Source: Vibrio sp. Isolate34
GTDB taxonomy: Bacteria > Pseudomonadota > Gammaproteobacteria > Enterobacterales > Vibrionaceae
Direction: 5' to 3'
Length of the DNA: 64,000 nt
Assembly: GCF_022397915.1 (NCBI RefSeq)
Contig: NZ_JAKEUO010000012.1
Coordinates: forward strand, 1-64,000
Under the pieces are notes generated by a model that saw only the letters and a program-made list of their open reading frames with translations, was not told where the DNA came from and made no database searches. Every line of letters starts with the position of its first letter. Position 1 is the first letter of the stretch. The position numbers and the translations under genes are program-made. Shown here piece by piece: positions 58,343 through 64,000 of this stretch.

Positions 58343-59815
58343 ATGCTGTGGTTGTATCTACACTTTCCATCTCTGCAATTGGATACCTTGTTTAACTCAA
58401 GTGAATCAGGCTCAAACAAAGAATCACACGAGCAACCTATTATCATCGTGGATGAAAAAGATCATCGTGTGCTACAAGCTAATCAAACCGCACTGGAATC
58501 AGGCATCACACTGGGTATGGGGTTAGGATCAGCGGCGGCGCTTTGCCATCACTTACACGTCCACCCTTACAGTATTGAGCTAGAGAAAAATAAGCTGAAA
58601 GAGATTGCCCAATGGGCGTATCTGGTCACTTCTGATATGGCGTTATTGCCACCGAATGGTTTGTTGATTAAAGCTTCTAACATGCTATCGCTTTACGATG
58701 GGCTGGATAACTACTGGTATGAACTCAAAAGCCATATTGAAGCTCTCAACATTAAGTTCAGTTTTGCCACGGGTTACTCACCGCTTTCTGCGATCCTTTT
58801 GGGCAAACAAGCGATCAACCAAGCAACAAACAATGTTCAACAGATGAAGAGTTGGGTTAACCAACAAGCTCTAAGTTCTAGCGAACTACCGCCTAAACAA
58901 GTTGAACGCTTAAATCGTGTCGGCATTAATATCGTTGAAGAGCTATTGAAACTGCCTTTGCAAGAAGTCGCACGTCGCTTTGATATCGACTTGGTCAATT
59001 ATGTTGGTCGCCTTAATGGGCAGTTCAAGCACCCTATTGATTTCTATCATCCACCAGAAAGCTTCCAGCAATATCTAGAGCTGTTGTTTGATATTGAAAA
59101 CATTCTATTTATCGAAAAGCCACTACTGAAATTATTGAATCAATTGGAATGCTTTTTGAAGCTACGTGACAGAGTGGCGTTTGAGTTAACGCTGACTCTG
59201 CATCTTAGGGATAAAGACGATCACCATGTCTCTTTCTATTCGGCGCAGGGAGATTACCTTGCTAGTAAATGGGCGAACCTAACGCATCTGACCTTAGAGT
59301 CACTCAAGATCACAGCCCCCGTTCAAGAACTAACCCTCACCTTGGTTCGCCATGGAGAACCTCAAATGGCCTACCATGATCTTTTTGATGGCAATACAGG
59401 AACACTTGCTGCGTTAGACCTACTTTCACTGTTACAGGCGAAGCTTGGGCAGGCCTGTATTCAAACGCCAAAAATACAGCAAGATCCTAGGCCAGAGAAA
59501 GCCAATCAATATTCGCTACCAACATTAAGTCGTACTGCGAAAAAAGAGCGAGATCCACAAGAACTCAATCAACAAGCCACAACAACGAACAACATTAACC
59601 AACAGCGACTCAGACCCAGTATTTTACTGCCAGAACCTGAAGCATTAACCGAAAACGTCACCTTATCTCAAGGCCCTGAGCGTATCGTTTCTGGGTGGTG
59701 GGATGGCGAACAAATCATTCGAGACTACTTTATTGCTCACAGTGAAAACGGTCGATGGCTATGGGTATTCAGAACGCCCGATAAACAGTGGTTCTTACAC
59801 GGTTTGTTCAGCTAG
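58343..59815 (+). CDS. imuB: Y-family polymerase-like protein ImuB
   Basis: A 490-residue DinB-related protein (MLWLYLHFPSLQLDTL at the start, ALESGITLGMGLGSAAALC near 50). The Y-family catalytic acidic residues are not evident (residue 6-10 is YLHFP rather than D-x-D), fitting an inactive scaffold that bridges ImuA, the beta clamp and DnaE2. A QYSLPT motif at residue 389 resembles the clamp-binding QLSLPL of Hda. The C-terminal segment IVSGWWDG-DYFIAHSENGRWLWVFR is the conserved ImuB tail. It is 88 bases before dnaE2. Confidence 0.92.
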   Translation: MLWLYLHFPSLQLDTLFNSSESGSNKESHEQPIIIVDEKDHRVLQANQTALESGITLGMGLGSAAALCHHLHVHPYSIELEKNKLKEIAQWAYLVTSDMALLPPNGLLIKASNMLSLYDGLDNYWYELKSHIEALNIKFSFATGYSPLSAILLGKQAINQATNNVQQMKSWVNQQALSSSELPPKQVERLNRVGINIVEELLKLPLQEVARRFDIDLVNYVGRLNGQFKHPIDFYHPPESFQQYLELLFDIENILFIEKPLLKLLNQLECFLKLRDRVAFELTLTLHLRDKDDHHVSFYSAQGDYLASKWANLTHLTLESLKITAPVQELTLTLVRHGEPQMAYHDLFDGNTGTLAALDLLSLLQAKLGQACIQTPKIQQDPRPEKANQYSLPTLSRTAKKERDPQELNQQATTTNNINQQRLRPSILLPEPEALTENVTLSQGPERIVSGWWDGEQIIRDYFIAHSENGRWLWVFRTPDKQWFLHGLFS

Positions 59816-59903
59816 TCAGTGTGGTAAGTCGTTCTTGCCAGTTGTTCCATTTTAACGCCCCTTTCAATCATGTTTACTCGCAATGGTTAAGTGAGATTCC
59901 ATT

Positions 59904-62900
59904 ATGTCTCAGCAATACTCAGAGCTTTTCTGCCAAAGTAATTACTCCTTCCTTGAAGGGGCTTCACACGCGGAAGAGTTGGTTTTACAAGCCGACTTTT
60001 TACGTTACAAAGCACTCGCTGTTACTGATGAGTGCTCAGTCGCGGGCATCGTTAAGGTTCACTCTGCAATCAAGCAACACAAACTATCGCTCAAGCAGAT
60101 TGTAGGGAGCATGTTTTGGCTAAATGACGAGTGCCAAGTGGTCTTGTTATGCCCAAACAGACAAGCCTATGCCGAGCTATGCCGTATTATCACTAATGCG
60201 AGACGCCGTAGCAGCAAAGGCCACTATCAACTCTCTGAGTGGGATATCATGTCGGCTAAGCACTGCTTCATCCTGTGGCTACCGCAACAAAAAAATGAAG
60301 ACGCACATTGGGGGCAGTGGCTTTCTCAACATCATTCCGGTCGGTTGTGGATTGGCTTACAACGACACCTAAAACAAACCGATCAACAGTACATCGATTA
60401 CTGTGTGGAGCTGTCACAACATCACCAACTGCCGATTACAGCTTGCGGTGGCGTGTTAATGCACAATGCTAATCGCTTGCCCTTACAGCACTCACTCACC
60501 GCGATTAAATATCAAAAATCAGTGACCGAAGTTGGCAGTCACTTACTGGCGAATGCCGAGCGCTGTTTACGAAGCATCAATAAGCTCTCCCATATATTCA
60601 AAGCTGAGTGGCTGGAAGAGAGCAACCGAATTTCTGAACTGTGCGAATTTGATTTAGGTAGCCTACGTTACGAATACCCCAGTGAGCTGATCCCTCAAGG
60701 TGAGACACCCATGAGTTATCTGCGCATGTTGGTCGAGAAAGGGAAACAGGCTCGCTTTCCACAAGGTGTGCCTAGTGACATCCAACAGATCATAGATAAA
60801 GAGCTAGGGCTGATTGGCGAGCTCGACTACCCTTTCTTTTTTCTCACGATCCACGACATCGTGATGTTTGCCAAAAGCCAAGGCATTCTTTACCAAGGTC
60901 GAGGATCAGCGGCTAATTCCGTGGTCTGTTACTGCTTAGAAATCACCTCTGTCGACCCAAGACAAATCTCAGTGCTGTTTGAGCGCTTCATCAGTAAAGA
61001 GCGTGATGAGCCGCCTGATATTGATGTCGATTTTGAACACGAGCGCCGTGAAGAAGTCATCCAGTACATCTATAAGAAGTACGGTCGAGAACGTGCTGCG
61101 CTTGCTGCTACGGTCATTTCTTATCGCTTTAAAAGCGCGGTAAGGGATGTCGGAAAAGCATTAGGGCTGCAAGAAACCCAGCTTGATTATTTCATTAAGA
61201 ACACCAACCGCAGAGACAAGAGCTTAGGTTGGCAGGCTCAGCTCACTCAATTGGGGCTACAACCGGACTCCTTAAAAGGTCAGCAGTTTATCCACTTAGT
61301 GAATGAAATCATTGGCTTTCCACGTCATCTTTCTCAGCATGTGGGCGGCTTTGTGATCTCTTCTGGGCCTTTGTATGAATTGGTTCCTGTCGAGAATGCG
61401 GCCATGCACGATCGGACTATTATTCAATGGGATAAGGATGATCTTGAAACCTTAGGGTTACTAAAAGTGGATGTGCTCGCATTGGGTATGCTCTCTGCGA
61501 TTAGAAAATGCTTTGACCTGATCAAGCGTATTCATGGCCGCTCGTTAACGATCGCGGAGATCACTCGCCTTAAGGATGATCCTAAGGTTTACGGCATGAT
61601 TCAGCGAGCTGACACCGTTGGGATATTCCAAATTGAGTCACGAGCACAAATGAGCATGCTACCAAGGCTTAAGCCGAGAACTTATTACGACCTAGTGATT
61701 CAAATCGCGATCGTGAGCCCAGGCCCGATTCAAGGTGATATGGTGCACCCATTCTTAAAGCGTCGAGATGGTATTGAGCCGATCAGCTATCCCTCGAAAG
61801 CGGTGGAATCCGTCCTATCGCGCACTATGGGTGTGCCTATATTCCAAGAGCAAGTGATAAAGCTCGCTATGGTGGCTGCAGGGTTTACAGGTGGTGAGGC
61901 GGATCAGCTCAGACGTGCGATGGCCGCTTGGAAGAAGAACGGCAATGTCTTTAAGTTCAAAACCAAGCTCATCGAAGGCATGCAAAAGCGAGGCTACGAA
62001 ACCGAGTTTGCCGAACAGATTTTTAAACAGATATGTGGCTTTGGTGAATACGGTTTCCCTGAAAGCCACTCGGCTTCATTTGCGGTATTAGCCTATTGTT
62101 CAGCTTGGTTGAAATGCTACTACCCAGAGTGCTTCTATGCTTCTTTGTTGAATAGCCAACCCATGGGCTTTTATAGTCCATCGCAGTTGGTTCAAGATGC
62201 GCAGCGACACAATGTAACGATACTTCCGGTATGTGTGAACGCTTCTCAAAACGACCACACGGTTGTCTCTCATCAGAATGGTCTAGCGATTCGATTAGGG
62301 CTGCGACAAATCAAAGGTTTGAGTGAGCACGGTATCCAAAGTGTACTTGCCAATCGCCCGCATTCTGGTTATCGCCATCCTAGCCAAGTCAAACAGCTAT
62401 CGATGAATAAGAAGGACATTGAGCTACTCGCATCAGCCAACGCGCTACACAACGTTTCGGGAGACCGTTTCCAGACACGCTGGGCGATAATGGATTCCGC
62501 TTCTGACCTACCTCTATTTAGCCAAGTCTCTGACGATACTGAGAATGGTCATGGCGAACACACACTGCACAAACCCAATGAGATGCAGGATTTACTTGAG
62601 GACTTCACCAGTGTAGGGATTTCATTGAACAAACACCCTATCACTTTGCTAGAAGAAGCGAATCGATTAGGTCGATTCACTCATATGAAAGACTTGATAC
62701 AACAAAGGCACAAATCCATGGTCACAGTTGTCGGACTAGTCACAGGTAAGCAATCACCGGGTACTGCGGCAGGTGTCACCTTTGTCACACTAGAGGACAG
62801 CACTGGCAATATTAACGTGGTGGTATGGGGAGCCACAGCGCGTGCTCAACAGCAAGCTTATCTCACAGCCAAAGCGTTAAAGGTACAAGGAATATTAGAA

Positions 62901-62996
62901 AAAGAAGGTGAAGTGGTGCATGTGATTGCCGGGAAGCTCATCGATATTACCGATGAAATTGTCGGTTTGAAAACCAAATCACGAGATTTTCATTAG
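59904..62996 (+). CDS. dnaE2: Error-prone DNA polymerase DnaE2 (ImuC)
   Basis: A 1030-residue C-family polymerase. The PHP domain comes first (SNYSFLEGASHAEELVLQA at 12-30, AVTDECSVAGIV). Palm domain Asp residues are in DIDVDF at 372-377, followed by the fingers GGFVISSGPLYELVPVEN and a C-terminal OB domain (VVGLVTGKQSPGTAAGVTFVTLED). This is the small DnaE form that works with ImuA and ImuB under SOS. The start ATG has only GTGAG before it, so initiation may depend on coupling to imuB. A tandem repeat and a terminator follow. Confidence 0.95.
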   Translation: MSQQYSELFCQSNYSFLEGASHAEELVLQADFLRYKALAVTDECSVAGIVKVHSAIKQHKLSLKQIVGSMFWLNDECQVVLLCPNRQAYAELCRIITNARRRSSKGHYQLSEWDIMSAKHCFILWLPQQKNEDAHWGQWLSQHHSGRLWIGLQRHLKQTDQQYIDYCVELSQHHQLPITACGGVLMHNANRLPLQHSLTAIKYQKSVTEVGSHLLANAERCLRSINKLSHIFKAEWLEESNRISELCEFDLGSLRYEYPSELIPQGETPMSYLRMLVEKGKQARFPQGVPSDIQQIIDKELGLIGELDYPFFFLTIHDIVMFAKSQGILYQGRGSAANSVVCYCLEITSVDPRQISVLFERFISKERDEPPDIDVDFEHERREEVIQYIYKKYGRERAALAATVISYRFKSAVRDVGKALGLQETQLDYFIKNTNRRDKSLGWQAQLTQLGLQPDSLKGQQFIHLVNEIIGFPRHLSQHVGGFVISSGPLYELVPVENAAMHDRTIIQWDKDDLETLGLLKVDVLALGMLSAIRKCFDLIKRIHGRSLTIAEITRLKDDPKVYGMIQRADTVGIFQIESRAQMSMLPRLKPRTYYDLVIQIAIVSPGPIQGDMVHPFLKRRDGIEPISYPSKAVESVLSRTMGVPIFQEQVIKLAMVAAGFTGGEADQLRRAMAAWKKNGNVFKFKTKLIEGMQKRGYETEFAEQIFKQICGFGEYGFPESHSASFAVLAYCSAWLKCYYPECFYASLLNSQPMGFYSPSQLVQDAQRHNVTILPVCVNASQNDHTVVSHQNGLAIRLGLRQIKGLSEHGIQSVLANRPHSGYRHPSQVKQLSMNKKDIELLASANALHNVSGDRFQTRWAIMDSASDLPLFSQVSDDTENGHGEHTLHKPNEMQDLLEDFTSVGISLNKHPITLLEEANRLGRFTHMKDLIQQRHKSMVTVVGLVTGKQSPGTAAGVTFVTLEDSTGNINVVVWGATARAQQQAYLTAKALKVQGILEKEGEVVHVIAGKLIDITDEIVGLKTKSRDFH

Positions 62997-63016
62997 CGAT
63001 TCCAATCGCCCTCCCC

Positions 63017-63061
63017 GCTAGAAACGCTAGAAACGCTAGAAACGCTAGAAACGCTAGAAAC
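63017..63061. repeat. Tandem repeat GCTAGAAAC, 5 copies
   Basis: Five perfect 9-base copies stand between the dnaE2 stop and its terminator, without spacers. Confidence 0.95.
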
Positions 63062-63063
63062 GA

Positions 63064-63090
63064 AAAAGGGAAGCATCAGCTTCCCTTCAT
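63064..63090 (+). terminator. dnaE2 terminator
   Basis: AAGGGAAGC pairs with GCTTCCCTT around ATCA, followed by CATTT. The T run is short. Confidence 0.7.
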
Positions 63091-63336
63091 TTCAAATTGT
63101 TGAGTTATACCTCAACGTCAGCTTCCGTACGTCTTTTCTTAAATTCCCTATATAGTAATAAGCTCAAAGTCATAACGACTTTAGACGTTAACCATATCAT
63201 TAAGAGGAACTACCTTAGATTGTGCATGAAAAGTTACGTTAGTAGTGAGCATATTTCGTGTCGATTAATATGCTGCATCAATATTAGCAAACGTTTTCTA
63301 TCAGGCCACTCAAAACAAACCGTAGAGCAGTATTAA

Positions 63337-64000
63337 TTATAAAAGCTGACGCATTCGCTCTTGAGTCACTTCAACTAAGAGGTCCGGTTGGAACTTAGAA
63401 ATAAAGCGGTTACACCCTACTTTCTCAACCATAGCCTCATTAAAACTTCCGCTTAATGAAGTATTTAGCGTAATAAACAGGTCATGCATTCTTGGGTCAG
63501 TACGTACTTCGTGAGTCAGTTTATAACCGTCCATTTCAGGCATTTCGGCATCGGTGATCATCAACAGAATTTCCTGATTGATGTCTTTGCCTTCATCACA
63601 CCAACCCTTAAGTAGGTTCAATGCTTCTAAGCCATCACAACACTCAATGATGTTTAAACCAAGCTGCGACAAAGTGCCTTTAATCTGGTTACGTGCGGTT
63701 GAAGAGTCATCAACGATAAGTACGTTACGGCCAATCATTTCATTGGCTAACTGCTCATCTAATACGCCTTCAGAGATCGACACATCGTAATCGATGATCT
63801 CTGCTAGCACTTTTTCAACATCGATGATCTCAACGATTTTGTGCTGCTCTTCTTCTTGAATATGCGTGATAGCTGTTAGGTAGTTTGCACGACCCGTGGT
63901 CTTCGGCGGCGGCTGGATTTCAGTCCAAGTTGTATTAACGATATTACGCACTTGCCCAACCAAGAAACCTTGTACGGTTCGGTTGTATTCCGTGATGATC
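63337..64000 (-). CDS. cheV: Chemotaxis protein CheV (5' end beyond window)
   Basis: The frame runs without a stop to the right edge, so at least 221 residues are present. The left part is the end of a CheW-like domain (IITEYNRTVQGFLVGQVRNI, HKIVEIIDVEKVLAEI); the C-terminal half is a receiver domain (VLIVDDSSTARNQIKGTLSQL, phosphoacceptor Asp in MITDAEMPEMDGY). This CheW-receiver fusion is CheV, which couples receptors to CheA. The dnaE2 gene and this gene converge. Confidence 0.93.
   Translation of the reverse strand, partial: IITEYNRTVQGFLVGQVRNIVNTTWTEIQPPPKTTGRANYLTAITHIQEEEQHKIVEIIDVEKVLAEIIDYDVSISEGVLDEQLANEMIGRNVLIVDDSSTARNQIKGTLSQLGLNIIECCDGLEALNLLKGWCDEGKDINQEILLMITDAEMPEMDGYKLTHEVRTDPRMHDLFITLNTSLSGSFNEAMVEKVGCNRFISKFQPDLLVEVTQERMRQLL

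Larger units (their letters stand above)
62997..63336. other. dnaE2-cheV spacer
   Basis: About 340 bases holding the GCTAGAAAC repeat, the dnaE2 terminator and an A/T-rich remainder. A 79-codon frame in the remainder has no homology or ribosome-binding site that I recognise. Confidence 0.6.

Noticed and set aside
63097..63336. 79-codon frame between dnaE2 and cheV
   Set aside because: Low-quality composition, no ribosome-binding site, no recognisable family.

Overview
The window is core chromosome of a marine Vibrio, most likely of the Splendidus clade and most likely chromosome 1. The evidence is gene content and order: torR/torD, then purR, then a c-di-GMP riboswitch with tfoY; topA with yciN; cspD-clpS-clpA-infA-bpt-aat; a porin next to dinG; xthA next to a basic amino acid ABC transporter; DUF3360, pflB and pflA; and imuA-imuB-dnaE2. 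The clade placement is an inference from general sequence character. No rRNA, tRNA, CRISPR array, prophage or defence island was seen. The only mobile DNA is the 5' end of an ISL3-type transposase cut by the left edge.

Layout. 1-5.7 kb: transposase fragment, TMAO regulator and chaperone (torR, torD), purine repressor, c-di-GMP-I riboswitch controlling tfoY, a TVP38 membrane protein and a small DUF2007 protein ending in a RanBP2-type zinc finger motif. 5.7-9.6 kb: an alpha/beta hydrolase and the glycogen genes glgC-glgA. 10-15.4 kb: topA, yciN, aroA and a glycine-zipper envelope protein. 15.4-20.8 kb: the leucine-tagging transferases aat and bpt, infA, the ClpS recognition factor, the ClpA unfoldase and cspD; Aat, Bpt, ClpS and ClpA together form a nearly complete bacterial N-degron pathway. 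21-31.7 kb: monomeric isocitrate dehydrogenase, rluE, a DUF2057 protein, a porin, dinG, a TSUP transporter, priC with a 56-residue DUF2496 gene, and the ribosomal oxygenase roxA. 31.7-42.3 kb: a chemoreceptor, emrD, a lipoprotein-type oligopeptidase B, xthA and a four-gene basic amino acid importer.

43-50 kb is an anaerobic-metabolism block: a DUF3360 membrane protein behind an FNR-like site, pflB, an LpxR-like lipid A deacylase, pflA and yfbU. 50.4-55.4 kb is the stress cluster yeaG-yeaH-ycgB. 55.5-57.5 kb holds sohB and yciK. 57.6-63 kb is the SOS mutagenesis cassette imuA-imuB-dnaE2 behind a perfectly palindromic LexA box. The right edge cuts a cheV gene.

No wholly new system stands out. 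The best leads are regulatory or structural: a possible pseudoknotted purR leader, three perfect hairpins ahead of xthA, three 7-9 bp tandem repeat tracts in 3' spacers, the LexA box almost touching the imuA start codon, a DinG lacking one expected iron-sulfur cysteine, and the zinc-finger DUF2007 protein.
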